From Gemmatimonadaceae bacterium (GTDB lineage: Bacteria; Gemmatimonadota; Gemmatimonadetes; Gemmatimonadales; Gemmatimonadaceae): DNA of 64,000 nt. Positions 36,781 through 46,105 of this stretch are shown in pieces. The notes beneath the pieces were generated by a model. The model did no database searches and was not told the origin of the DNA. It worked only from the letters and a program-made list of their open reading frames with translations. Position numbers and translations under genes: made by a program. The DNA lies in NCBI GenBank assembly GCA_036496605.1, contig DASXKV010000068.1, positions 1 through 64,000 on the forward strand. The letters run 5' to 3'. How positions within the stretch are numbered: position 1 is the stretch's first letter; each line of letters begins with the position of its first letter.

Positions 36781-37956
36781 GTGATCTCACCGCTCGCGAC
36801 CTCGGCCACGCCAGAGAAGCAGTTCGGCGTATCGAGCCGCGCCAATGTTCTCCATCTCATTGCGCCCGGCGAAGTCGGCGGAGCCGAATCCGTCGTGCGG
36901 TTGCTGGCGAGCCGCCAACGATCGTTAGGTGCCCGGGTGGGCGTTGCCGCGATCGTACAGTCGGAGAGCGGAGCGGCGGATTTGCTCAAGGCGTTGGAGG
37001 ATGCCGGGGTCGAAACGCATCGAGTACGCGTGGGGGGACGGGATTACCGGCGCGAACGGAAGGCGATCGCGGCGCTGTGTAACGAGACTGCACCCGACAT
37101 CGTGCACTCACACGGCTATCGCGCGGATGTTGTCGACAGCATGCATGTGCGCCGTGACGTGCCGATCGTGACGACGGTTCATGGCTTCACCGGCGGCGAC
37201 CAGCGGAATCGTCTCTACCAGTGGCTCCAGTGTCTGTCGTATCGACGATTCGATGCCGTGGTTGCGGTTTCGGAACCATTGCGCGGCCAGCTCGCTCGGC
37301 GAATCGGTTCGAGCCACCTGCATCTTCTACCGAACGCCTACTCACCCGACGAGGCAATCCTATCGCGCGCTTCAGCGCGTGCCGCGCTCGGCGTACCTAA
37401 CGATGACTTCCTCGTTGGATGGGTCGGACGTCTGTCACGAGAGAAAGGGCCCGACGTGCTGCTCGATGCGCTCGCGCATGCCGAGATGCCCACGGGAATG
37501 CGCGCGATATTCCTGGGTGACGGCCCCCTCTCGACGACGCTTCGCGAACGTGCAGCTCACCTGGGTCTCGGACAACGCATCTCGTGGACGGGCAGCGTTC
37601 CGAATGCCGGCCGGCTGCTGTCGGCGTTTGACGTCTTCGTGCTCAGCAGTCGAACGGAAGGGACACCGATGGTTATTCTCGAGGCCATGGCTGCCGAAGT
37701 CCCGATCATCGCCACGCGCGTCGGTGGAGTCCCGGACGTTCTCGCGGCCGGTACCGCGCTTCTGGTATCACCGGACTCGCCATCGGAACTCGGGAAGGCA
37801 ATTCGCGCGGTGCTCACGGATCGCGGTGCCGCGATGAGTCGAGCTCGCGCAGCGCGGCGGCGTCTGGACGCGGAGTATCGCGCAGACGTGTGGGCCGACC
37901 GATATGAAAACATCTATCAACATGCACGCGCCCGCGCGGCGCAACGGCTATCATGA
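36781..37956 (+). CDS. Glycosyltransferase family 4
   Basis: The GTG at 36781 follows GAAGGA by about seven bases; earlier in-frame starts lie inside the FemAB gene. The 391-residue GT-B protein has an N-terminal LIAPGEVGGAESVVRLLA, the acceptor region IVHSHGYRADVVDS, then VGWVGRLSREKGPDVLLDAL, FVLSSRTEGTPMVILEAMA and PIIATRVGGVPDVL, the GT4 donor site with the E-x7-E pattern. It should transfer a sugar with retention. It overlaps the following GT2 gene by four bases. Confidence 0.92.
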   Translation: MISPLATSATPEKQFGVSSRANVLHLIAPGEVGGAESVVRLLASRQRSLGARVGVAAIVQSESGAADLLKALEDAGVETHRVRVGGRDYRRERKAIAALCNETAPDIVHSHGYRADVVDSMHVRRDVPIVTTVHGFTGGDQRNRLYQWLQCLSYRRFDAVVAVSEPLRGQLARRIGSSHLHLLPNAYSPDEAILSRASARAALGVPNDDFLVGWVGRLSREKGPDVLLDALAHAEMPTGMRAIFLGDGPLSTTLRERAAHLGLGQRISWTGSVPNAGRLLSAFDVFVLSSRTEGTPMVILEAMAAEVPIIATRVGGVPDVLAAGTALLVSPDSPSELGKAIRAVLTDRGAAMSRARAARRRLDAEYRADVWADRYENIYQHARARAAQRLS

Positions 37957-39119
37957 CGATTCTCGCCCTGGCGTTCGTGCTCGCGGCACCTGCTCTCTTC
38001 CTCTACGCGTATGTGGTCTATCCCGCGCTGCTGTGGCTCGCGGGTTTGACCGTTAGGCTCGACCGTGAGATTGCCGAGATGGAGTGGCCGACCGTTACCG
38101 TCACGCTCCCCGTGTACAACGAGGAACGGAACATTCGCAACAAGCTCGAGGAGTTGCTGCAACTCGATTATCCAGCTGAGAGGCTCCAGATTCTGGTCAT
38201 CTCTGACGCGTCGACCGACGACACCGACCGGATTGTCGGTGAATATGCGGCGCGCGACGTTGAGCTGCTGCGACTTGCAACCCGTCGTGGCAAGACCGCG
38301 GCGGAGAATGCGGCGGGACGAGCCGCTCGCGGAACGATCATTGTCAACAACGACGCGACCGTTCGCATACCGGCTCACGCCCTCAAGGAACTCGTTAGGG
38401 TCTTTGTCGATCCGACGATCGGAGTGGCGTCTGGTCGTGACGTTAGCGTCGGCGTCGGAACGAGCGAGTCGAATCGCGGTGAATCGCAATACGTCGGATA
38501 TGAGATGTGGTTGCGTTCGCTCGAAACACGCCTGGGCTCCATTGTCGGCGCTAGCGGCTGCTTTTATGGCATACGTTCCGCGATCTACAACTCGAGCTTT
38601 CCCGAGGAGCTGAGCAGAGACTTCGCTTCGGCGCTGATGGCGCGCGCGCACGGTCTACGCGCGGTGTCGGTCGCCGATGCCGTGTGTTACGTCCCTCGCG
38701 CTGCGGCCTTGGGCACAGAATTCCGTCGCAAGGTGCGGACGATGGCACGTGGGTTAGAGACGCTCTGGCAATGGCGAAGTATGCTGAATCCGTTCCAGCA
38801 TGGCGTGTTCGCGTTCATGCTACTGAGTCACAAGCTATGCCGATGGCTCACGTATCTACTCGTGCCGTTCGCCTTCATCGGTCTTGCGATGCTTTCCCTG
38901 AGCTCCGCGCCCGGCGCAATTCTCTTGGGTGTCGCGATCCTCGGGGTCGTCATTGCAGCTATCGTCTGGCGTCGGGCCCAACGAGCCGTGCGAGTGAATC
39001 GCGTCGAGGCGTTCTTCGCCTTTTCACTTGCCTCCGTGTGCGCGGGCTTCCTTGCATGGGTAAAGGTGCTTCGGCGACAGCAAAGCGCCATCTGGGAGCC
39101 GACGCGGCGACCAGCATGA
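37953..39119 (+). CDS. Membrane-anchored glycosyltransferase family 2
   Basis: An N-terminal membrane segment (ALAFVLAAPALFLYAYVVYPALLWLAG) precedes a GT-A domain with VTVTLPVYNEERNI, VISDASTDDT and FRRKVRTMARG. Three hydrophobic segments end the protein. This topology is that of processive or lipid-linked GT2 enzymes. The usual DxD reads NNDA in TIIVNNDATVRI, a deviation that may alter metal binding. The start overlaps the GT4 stop (ATGA at 37953-37956). Confidence 0.87.
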   Translation: MTILALAFVLAAPALFLYAYVVYPALLWLAGLTVRLDREIAEMEWPTVTVTLPVYNEERNIRNKLEELLQLDYPAERLQILVISDASTDDTDRIVGEYAARDVELLRLATRRGKTAAENAAGRAARGTIIVNNDATVRIPAHALKELVRVFVDPTIGVASGRDVSVGVGTSESNRGESQYVGYEMWLRSLETRLGSIVGASGCFYGIRSAIYNSSFPEELSRDFASALMARAHGLRAVSVADAVCYVPRAAALGTEFRRKVRTMARGLETLWQWRSMLNPFQHGVFAFMLLSHKLCRWLTYLLVPFAFIGLAMLSLSSAPGAILLGVAILGVVIAAIVWRRAQRAVRVNRVEAFFAFSLASVCAGFLAWVKVLRRQQSAIWEPTRRPA

Positions 39120-39427
39120 ACTAAGTTGCACAAGCGCTCGCCTAACGATGAGTCGTTGCGTCTGACTGTCGCGCGCTCGCCACAAACGCAGCCCCGCACG
39201 TAGGATTTCGCCTCACCCCCTGGGGCGGGGCGACGTAACCGCCTGATTGCAAAGGTTTTCCCAGGTGGACGCCGAGTGTGCCGCCATTGGCGGCGAGGCG
39301 TCGCAATTGCATGCGGGTGCGCTGGAAATCCCGGTGCGTGTGAGATTCACTCCGAAAAGCTCACCTGCCGTCGCGCTGATTGGACCGTGAGGGATAGCAA
39401 GAACCAGCTGCTCAGGGGACGCTCGGA
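39120..39427. other. Intergenic region before the AsnB-like gene
   Basis: No gene is supported. It contains a perfect six-base hairpin GCCGCC-ATT-GGCGGC at 39280-39294, a GC-rich stretch with CCCCTGGGG near 39218, and one CCTAACG copy near 39142. No T-run follows the hairpin. Confidence 0.45.
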
Positions 39428-41386
39428 ATGAGTGGGTTCGCGGGAATCGCTCGGAGTTCGGCGCGACCGATCGCGCTAGAGACGCTGCGGGGGATGGCGA
39501 ACGCCATTTGCCATCGAGGGCCCGACGATTCGGACACGTATCTCGGAAGACGTGTTGGGATAGCGCACGTAGGGCTACGCACCATTCGTATCGAGAGCGC
39601 CGGACAAATACTGTCTACCGCAGATCGAAGCATTGTTGTCGCTAGCACCGGCGACATCCACAACTATCGCGAACTCCGCCGAGAGCTAGAAGGCGCCGGC
39701 TATCGCTTCCGCACAGCGAGTAGCTCCGAGTTGGTCATTCACGCCTACCGACGTTGGGGTGAGGCGATGATGGAGCGACTGAACGGACAAATGGCGCTTG
39801 TCCTTCACGATCAGCACAACGACGTGCTGCTCCTGGCGCGCGACCGGTTTGGCGTCCGTCCGCTGTTTATCTCGATCGTCAATGGCGATCTCTATTTCGG
39901 CTCGGAAGTAAAGGCGCTCTTCGCATCGGGCGAGGTAGCAGCGAGACCTGATTTGCGGGGATTGGATGAGGTCTTCAGTCTCTGGGCGACTCGCGCTCCC
40001 CGAACGGTATTTCGCGATGTGCGCCAGATCGAGCCGGGTTGCTGCTGTACTTGGTCCGATGGTCGGTTACGTGAGAGACGCTACTACGATCCCCGTTATC
40101 GCGAGAGCACCATCGAGCCGTCCGGGGCGATTGAGACGCTCGACGAGTTGATGAGAAGCTCTGTTTCTCAGTGTATGAGAACCGACGCGTCGGTGGGTGG
40201 ATACCTCAGCGGAGGTCTCGATTCGTCGATCACGTGTGCACTGGCTGCCCGCGAGACACCCGGAACGTTTCGTACGTTCTCCGTCTCTTTCGATGACGCG
40301 CGGTTTGACGAAAGCGAGCAGCAACAAGAGGTCGCATCACGCCTCTCGACGGAGCACCTCGACATTCGCGTGAGGCCGAACGACGTCGCTGAGGTTTTCC
40401 CCGATGTCGTATGGCACGCTGAAACGCCACTCGTACAGACGGCACCCGCTCCCATGTTCCTGCTCGCCCGCGCAGCGCGGGACGCAGGCGTTAAAGTCGT
40501 ACTGACCGGCGAGGGTGCCGACGAGCTCTTTCTCGGCTACGACGTGTTCAAAGAGACGATGGTTCGGCTGTTCTGTTTGCGACAGCCGCATTCTCGCATT
40601 CGCCCAAGGCTGTTCGACAGGCTGTACTCGTATCTGGAGGGAACCGCACAAGCTGGCGAATTCTGGCGACGATTCTTCCTCAACGCTGGCTCGCTGGATG
40701 ACGCTCTGTTCTCGCATGCTCCGCGGTTTCTCATCGCGGCACGGATCAAAGACTTTTATTCAGCGGAGAGCCGTCTCCTGCTTGCGGGCAGTGATCCGCT
40801 GGCTGAGTTGCGGCAGTCGCTGCCGGATTCGTTTGGAAACTGGTCGCCCGAGAATCGCGCCGCTTATCTCGAGCTCACCACAGTACTCCCGTCAATTCTC
40901 CTGAGCTCGGTGGGCGACCGAATGTCTATGGCGCATGGTGTCGAACGGCGGTTGCCGTTTCTCGATCATCGCGTATTCGAATTTGCGGCTGCGCTCCCGT
41001 CGTCCAGCAAGCTTCGCGGACTTCGCGACAAGGAGATTCTGCGGCGGTGGGCCTCACAGTTCCTCGGTAAGGAGACGGCGAGCCGACCGAAACAACCATA
41101 TCGCTCGCCGGATGCCGTCTCGTTCTTTCAGGGCGACACGGCAGAGTATGTGCGCGAGCTGCTCAGTCCCGGGGCAATCCGCCGCACGGGCATCTTCGAC
41201 GCGAACGCGGTCGCTGGGCTGTGGCGGCGCTGTCTATCAGGCCGCGTGATCAGAACGGCAGAGAACCAGGCGCTTGTCGCCATTCTCTCGACACAGCTGT
41301 GGCATCGGTCGTTCATCGAACAATCAATCGCCGGAAGGCAGCCGCGGGACGCAAGTTCGACTCGAAGTCTCGCCTTCATTTCCTGA
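39428..41386 (+). CDS. Asparagine synthetase (AsnB)-like amidotransferase lacking the glutaminase cysteine
   Basis: The 652-residue protein has the two-domain AsnB layout. The N-terminal Ntn-hydrolase domain begins MSGFAGIARS where active enzymes begin MCGIxG, so the nucleophile Cys2 is Ser. The glutamine pocket is also altered (GDIHNY and SSSEL in place of the usual GEIYN and SDTE types). The synthetase domain keeps the ATP pyrophosphatase loop SGGLDSS (about 261-267), TGEGADELFLGY and RLPFLDHR. It may use ammonia or an amine, or form another amide as beta-lactam synthetase does. The carrier protein gene 26 bases downstream suggests an acyl-carrier substrate or partner. Confidence 0.9.
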   Translation: MSGFAGIARSSARPIALETLRGMANAICHRGPDDSDTYLGRRVGIAHVGLRTIRIESAGQILSTADRSIVVASTGDIHNYRELRRELEGAGYRFRTASSSELVIHAYRRWGEAMMERLNGQMALVLHDQHNDVLLLARDRFGVRPLFISIVNGDLYFGSEVKALFASGEVAARPDLRGLDEVFSLWATRAPRTVFRDVRQIEPGCCCTWSDGRLRERRYYDPRYRESTIEPSGAIETLDELMRSSVSQCMRTDASVGGYLSGGLDSSITCALAARETPGTFRTFSVSFDDARFDESEQQQEVASRLSTEHLDIRVRPNDVAEVFPDVVWHAETPLVQTAPAPMFLLARAARDAGVKVVLTGEGADELFLGYDVFKETMVRLFCLRQPHSRIRPRLFDRLYSYLEGTAQAGEFWRRFFLNAGSLDDALFSHAPRFLIAARIKDFYSAESRLLLAGSDPLAELRQSLPDSFGNWSPENRAAYLELTTVLPSILLSSVGDRMSMAHGVERRLPFLDHRVFEFAAALPSSSKLRGLRDKEILRRWASQFLGKETASRPKQPYRSPDAVSFFQGDTAEYVRELLSPGAIRRTGIFDANAVAGLWRRCLSGRVIRTAENQALVAILSTQLWHRSFIEQSIAGRQPRDASSTRSLAFIS

Positions 41387-41412
41387 CCCAACTCACGACT
41401 GTCTCGACTGCC

Positions 41413-41682
41413 ATGTCCCAGCACGAAATCATCGCACGCGTGCGCGAGTACGTCGTAGAGAATTTCCTCTACACCCGCCAGGACTACGAATTCCTCGACA
41501 CCGATTCGCTCCTCGAACACGGAATTTTCGATTCGCTCGGCGTATTGGAGTTGGTGATGTTTGTTCAAACCGAGTTCCGAGTGTTGGTGAATGACGACGA
41601 GATCACAGAGGCGAATCTCGGATCGCTGACGTCGATCGGGCGCTTTGTCCAACGAAAACGGTTCGAGCACTTGGCTGCCTAG
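41413..41682 (+). CDS. Carrier protein 3
   Basis: The ATG at 41413 gives an 89-residue acyl carrier-like protein with the phosphopantetheine site Ser41 in HGIFDSLGVLEL. Earlier in-frame starts lie inside the AsnB-like gene and lack family resemblance. Similar carrier proteins accompany AsnB-like amidotransferases in exopolysaccharide loci. It ends the plus-strand glycan block B. Confidence 0.88.
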   Translation: MSQHEIIARVREYVVENFLYTRQDYEFLDTDSLLEHGIFDSLGVLELVMFVQTEFRVLVNDDEITEANLGSLTSIGRFVQRKRFEHLAA

Positions 41683-41994
41683 CGTTGCGAGCCGCCTCGA
41701 CAAGATGCCGCCGGGACTGGAAGGGCAGTCCCTCTCGAACATCTGTTTGCCTCGCGATTCATGATCGCAGGAGCACGTTAGTATCGTCTCATAATTCCGA
41801 CGAATTGTGGCACCGGTGCGGCAGATTTCCGAGAGCGCCAGAAGAGGCGCCGAGAGGCATCTACAGGCGGACCAATGACTTCGCGCAATTGTCCGCCTAT
41901 GCACAGCTCCTGCTGATACGCACGTGCGCGGTCGATGCGGACTTTGCGCTCTGAACCCGCGTTCCAGCTCCGTTGCACTCGCATAGCCACATAA
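41683..41994. other. Intergenic region after carrier protein 3
   Basis: No convincing gene. Two inverted repeats are visible: GGGACT/AGTCCC arms at 41713-41732 soon after the carrier gene, without a T-run, and GGCGGAC/GTCCGCC at 41866-41897 with an 18-base loop about 100 bases before the next gene. Confidence 0.4.
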
Positions 41995-42924
41995 ATGTCC
42001 GCACCGAATCGCCGATCTCGGCCACCACTGGTACTCATCGCCAACGATCAAGAGTGGTCGGCTCGATCAATCGAGAGCGTGTTGGGTCCGCGCGGCTACG
42101 CAGCGCTACGGGTAGCGACCTCGCAACGAACGCTGGAGCTCGCGCGGATCGCACAGCCAGATGCGATCATCCTGGACATGGCACTGCCCGATGTTGGCGG
42201 ACGAGTGGTGTGTGAGCAACTCCGACAAGATCCACACATTGCTGTCAATGTGCCGATCATTCTCACGACGTCCGCAGTAGCGAGTCGGAGTGAGCGGCTC
42301 GATGCCTACGCCGCTGGTGCGTGGGAGCTTTGTGCGGAGCCATTCGACGTCGAGGTGCTCCTGCTCAAGCTCGACGCCTTCGTCCAGGCGAAGCTTGCGG
42401 CAGATCGCATTCGCGAGGAGACACTGGTCGACGAAGAAACGGGTCTCTACAATGCGCGAGGTCTCGCGCGCCGAGCTCGCGAGATCGGCGGCGAAGCGAT
42501 TCGACGCAGTGACGCGCTGGCGTGCGTGGCGTTCAGTGCGGTCGGAGAGGGCGATTCGACCGAAGCACTCGACGCTGATCGAGAGATTGCCGAAACGGTC
42601 AGCCGCATTTGCCAGTGCAGTGCCCGTCTTTCGGACGCCGTGGGCCGCATCGGGCCGAACGAGTATGCGATCGTCGCGCCGGGAGCGACCGAGGATGGCG
42701 CCGAGCGCATCATCGCTCGGCTGCGCGATTCTCTGGAGTCTGTTCCGGTTCGGATTCACGAACACGAACGTCGGTTTCGGCTCGCGGCGTCCGTGGCGGC
42801 GGTGACCAATCTTGCCGAGTCAGCAGTCGACGCGATGGAGCTGCTGTATCGCGCGACGACGTCCCTGCGCCAGGTGAGAGCTGACACTCAAACGACGAGC
42901 AGCGAAACGGCCGTTAGGCACTGA
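41995..42924 (+). CDS. Response regulator with degenerate GGDEF domain
   Basis: A receiver domain (VLIANDQEW, phospho-acceptor Asp61 in IILDMALPDVGG, SVAS-region LTTSAV) is followed by a GGDEF-like fold from ETGLYNARGLARRARE. The signature reads GRIGPNEYAIV in place of GRxGGDEF, so diguanylate cyclase activity is unlikely. It may bind nucleotide or act as a protein-interaction domain. It precedes the sigma-54 activator and kinase genes, with a 555-base gap. Confidence 0.8.
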   Translation: MSAPNRRSRPPLVLIANDQEWSARSIESVLGPRGYAALRVATSQRTLELARIAQPDAIILDMALPDVGGRVVCEQLRQDPHIAVNVPIILTTSAVASRSERLDAYAAGAWELCAEPFDVEVLLLKLDAFVQAKLAADRIREETLVDEETGLYNARGLARRAREIGGEAIRRSDALACVAFSAVGEGDSTEALDADREIAETVSRICQCSARLSDAVGRIGPNEYAIVAPGATEDGAERIIARLRDSLESVPVRIHEHERRFRLAASVAAVTNLAESAVDAMELLYRATTSLRQVRADTQTTSSETAVRH

Positions 42925-43479
42925 GGCTTTTCGAGACTTCAGTAATCGCCGTCGGCGCGCCGCTCGATCCGACGTGCTCGTCCCGGCAGATCGTGCCGCC
43001 GCGCCCGAATCATTCGGGCATGATGACGTGCGCAACCCGGCGCGTCGTGCTCCCATGCAAATCTTAGTGTGCTCGAATCGTGACGCGTTTCCGCGAAAAA
43101 GTGAGCGGGAGCAAATCCGAGTCCATCGACACGTCTTGAAGAGACAGCAACTTGACTTTGGATCGCCGTGGGATGTGTTGCACGCAAGCAACAGAACTTG
43201 GGGAGTAGAGCCCTCGATTTAGTCAAGGGGCCGAAAAAGATTGATACGCGCGCGCAACATGTGATGTTGCAGCCCATCGTTTTCGTGCTTGACAGGTCGT
43301 CCCAATAGCCTTAGAAAGTGGGTGCTTGTGATCTGTCTCACGTCGGCGCCGCTCTTCCCCAGCGCAGTAAGGCTGTCCCTCGAGATCGCCAACGAAATGC
43401 ATACGGCTCCATCGATGAGCGGTGGAGACCGGACCACGCTGTTCGACACAGTACCGGATTCGGACCGAAGGAGGGCTGA
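42925..43479. other. Intergenic region upstream of the sigma-54 activator
   Basis: This 555-base stretch has no supportable gene. It holds a candidate sigma-70 promoter at 43289-43317 and the strong ribosome binding site AAGGAGGG (43469-43476). The minus-strand frame at 43219-43503 lacks family resemblance. Confidence 0.5.
43289..43317 (+). promoter_or_regulatory. Candidate sigma-70 promoter for the two-component operon
   Basis: TTGACA at 43289-43294 is followed after 17 bases by TAGAAA at 43312-43317 (four of six matches to TATAAT). The untranslated leader to the ATG at 43480 would be about 155 bases. Confidence 0.45.
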
Positions 43480-45009
43480 ATGGCTACTGCATCTTTCTCT
43501 CACGTTGGCTCTGGGGATGATTTTTCAAAACCAAACGCACCGAGCGTTGAACAGTTCGAGATCTCTCCGGAGCAGAGAGAATCGATACAGGTTCTAGTCA
43601 TCGACGATGACCGCACGCTCCGCGAGGGTTGCGCGAGCATGCTGCAGATGAGCCGGTACAACGCGAGCTTTGTCGGGCGCGGCGATGAAGCGCTCGAGCT
43701 GCTCAAGCGGCGGCGCTTCGACATCGTGCTGTGCGATCTGTACATGAGCGGCGTCCCTGGCATGACCCTCCTGCGCACGGCGCTGGCGACGGACAAGGAT
43801 ACGCTCGTGATCATGATGACGGGTAATCCGAGCGTGGCTTCGAGCATCGAGGCGCTCCGTGCCGGCGCCTGGGACTACCTGCCGAAGCCATTCTCGGCGA
43901 CACATCTCGACGTCTTGCTCGGCAGAGCCGCGCACGCGGTCATCGTCGCACGCGAGACGCGCGAAATGCAGCGGTCGATGATCGCAGACGTGAGCAACAG
44001 CGAGAAAGTGCTGCTGCTCGGCGCTGCTCCTTCATTCACACGCGCGGTCGAGTTGGCGCGTCGCGTCGCTCAGACCGACGCGTCGGTGATGATCACGGGC
44101 GAGAGTGGTACTGGTAAGGAGGTTATCGCTCAGTTCATCCACCGCCACAGTCGTCGCGCCAGTCGCAAGCTCGTTCCGGTGAACTGCGCGGCGTTACCCG
44201 AGCCGCTGCTCGAGTCGGAAATGTTCGGCCATCGCAAGGGCGCGTTCACTGGCGCCGATCGCGACAAACCCGGTCTCCTCGAGACGGCAAACGGGGGGAC
44301 CCTGTTTCTGGATGAGCTGACGGAGATGTCTCACCCGATCCAGGCCAAACTTCTGCGCGTCTTGCAGGACGGTGTTCTTCGCCGTGTCGGTAGCGAACAG
44401 CAGGATGCCGTGGTCGACGTGCGCTTCGTCTCCGCGACCAACAAGAATCCCGAGGACGCAGTCCGTAAGGGCATTCTTCGCGAGGATCTGTTCTATCGGC
44501 TTCGCGTGGTGCCGATTCGCCTGCCAGCACTCCGCGAGCGAACGGAGGACATCCCGATCCTCGCGAAGCATTTTATGGCGCACTATTGGAGTCGCCACCG
44601 CCGCCGCAACGAGGCAATGCCCGTTTTGCGTCCGGAGACGATGGACTTCCTTCGTACGCTGACGTGGCGCGGCAACGTCCGCGAGCTGCAGAATGTCATC
44701 GAGCACGTCGCGGTGCTGGCCGAACCGGGCCAACAGCTCACACCTGGCGATATCACGCTATACGACGACGTCTCACCGGCGGCCGCAGAGACTGGCATGC
44801 CTTCGGGCATGCTCGAGGGAGCATTTCATTCGGCGAAGGACCGTCTGGTCACCTATTTCGAGAAGGAGTATCTCTCGCGACTCGTTTCGCGAGCGGGTGG
44901 GAACATGTCGAAGGCCGCCCGGCTCGCGAGCATCGATCGGACGACGTTGTACCGGCTCATGGAAAAGCACAGTGTCCACCGAGAAGATGCGGGGGACGCC
45001 CCCTGCTGA
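43480..45009 (+). CDS. NtrC-family sigma-54-dependent response regulator
   Basis: The 509-residue protein has a receiver domain with Asp86 (IVLCDLYMSG), an AAA+ domain with Walker A GESGTGKE (about 207) and the sigma-54 contact loop GAFTGA (about 253), and a C-terminal Fis-type helix-turn-helix (GGNMSKAARLASIDRTTLYRLM). It should activate sigma-54 promoters on phosphorylation. A strong AAGGAGGG lies four bases before the ATG. The kinase gene overlaps its 3' end by about 23 bases, so the two are a likely pair. No -24/-12 target promoter was recognised in the window. Confidence 0.93.
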   Translation: MATASFSHVGSGDDFSKPNAPSVEQFEISPEQRESIQVLVIDDDRTLREGCASMLQMSRYNASFVGRGDEALELLKRRRFDIVLCDLYMSGVPGMTLLRTALATDKDTLVIMMTGNPSVASSIEALRAGAWDYLPKPFSATHLDVLLGRAAHAVIVARETREMQRSMIADVSNSEKVLLLGAAPSFTRAVELARRVAQTDASVMITGESGTGKEVIAQFIHRHSRRASRKLVPVNCAALPEPLLESEMFGHRKGAFTGADRDKPGLLETANGGTLFLDELTEMSHPIQAKLLRVLQDGVLRRVGSEQQDAVVDVRFVSATNKNPEDAVRKGILREDLFYRLRVVPIRLPALRERTEDIPILAKHFMAHYWSRHRRRNEAMPVLRPETMDFLRTLTWRGNVRELQNVIEHVAVLAEPGQQLTPGDITLYDDVSPAAAETGMPSGMLEGAFHSAKDRLVTYFEKEYLSRLVSRAGGNMSKAARLASIDRTTLYRLMEKHSVHREDAGDAPC

Positions 45010-46090
45010 GCAAGCGAAGCGGATAGCTCGACCAGTGCTTCGCGTGCTGGCCGACGGGGCCAGCGATACGTCTGAGTTGCTGCGCTCGGCGGCGGAGCGA
45101 GTTGCGAGCGCCATGGCCGATGTCGACGCCGAGGTGAGGCGTCACATCGGGTTACTCTCGAGCGCGGTCACGCAGGCAAGTGCAGGTGAGGTTCCGAATC
45201 TTGGAATCCTGCCATCGTACGCGCCTGCGCGGCGACTGCTCGATGCGCTGCGCATCGAATATCTGAGCGCCGCGTCCGAGACCCCGCACCTATCGGCGGC
45301 GGCATTGCTGTCCGTGTTGCGCGGCATCGAGACCGTGCGATGCGCTCTCGATGCCGACGCGGCGCAGCGGCTCGCGAGCCGCGTCGTGAGCTCCGACGCG
45401 CTCGAGACGATCGTCGCTGTCGCGCACGACATGCGCTCGCCCCTCACGTCGGTCTTGTTTCTCGTCGATGCGCTGCGAAAGGGACACAGCGGGCCGATAA
45501 CGGCGCACCAGGAGCGGCAGCTGCTGCTCGTCTACGGCGCTGCGTTCGCGCTCAGCTCATGCGCGTCCGATTTATTGGACCTGGCGCGCGGTGGCGATCT
45601 CTTGATGGAGAGTGTGCCGGTCCCGTTCTCCATCAGCGAGTGCATTCACGTCGTTCGGGATATCGTCCAGCCGATCGCCGAAGAGAAAAAGCTCGAGGTG
45701 CGATTGGTAGCGCCGCAGAAGGGCGATCGTCGGCTGGGGCAGCCGGCGGCCATCACGCGCGTTCTGCTGAACCTAACGACGAACGCCCTCAAGTTCACCC
45801 ATTACGGTAACGTCACCGTCGCGGTCACCAGCATCTCGAGAACGGGCGTAGAGTTCTCCGTTCGCGACACCGGTTGCGGCATCCCGCGTGAGGTACTCGA
45901 CACGCTTTTTGACGCATTCCGGCATCAGTCGCAGTACGGCAAGACGGTGTTCTCCAGTGCCGGGCTTGGCCTATCGATCTGCCAGAAGCTCGTCTCGGCG
46001 ATGGGTGCCACGCTCGGCGTCGAAAGCACCGACGGCGAGGGGACGTGCTTCTCCTTCCGGCTGAACCTTCCCCTCGCGCCCCGCATCTGA
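44987..46090 (+). CDS. Soluble sensor histidine kinase
   Basis: The ATG at 44987 overlaps the activator gene; a GTG at 44972 is close and also possible. The 367-residue protein has a helical N-terminal region without membrane segments or PAS motifs, the H-box VAHDMRSPLTSVLFLVDAL with His147, and an HATPase domain with NLTTNALKFTHYG, DTGCGIP and SSAGLGLSICQKLV. It should autophosphorylate and pass phosphate to the preceding regulator. The signal is cytoplasmic or delivered by a partner protein. Confidence 0.92.
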   Translation: MRGTPPAEQAKRIARPVLRVLADGASDTSELLRSAAERVASAMADVDAEVRRHIGLLSSAVTQASAGEVPNLGILPSYAPARRLLDALRIEYLSAASETPHLSAAALLSVLRGIETVRCALDADAAQRLASRVVSSDALETIVAVAHDMRSPLTSVLFLVDALRKGHSGPITAHQERQLLLVYGAAFALSSCASDLLDLARGGDLLMESVPVPFSISECIHVVRDIVQPIAEEKKLEVRLVAPQKGDRRLGQPAAITRVLLNLTTNALKFTHYGNVTVAVTSISRTGVEFSVRDTGCGIPREVLDTLFDAFRHQSQYGKTVFSSAGLGLSICQKLVSAMGATLGVESTDGEGTCFSFRLNLPLAPRI

Positions 46091-46105
46091 GCGCTTCGCG
46101 GCACT

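Noticed and set aside
35718-41682. Exosortase/PEP-CTERM system
   Set aside because: FemAB, AsnB-like and carrier-protein genes resemble such loci, but no exosortase gene and no PEP-CTERM tail was seen.
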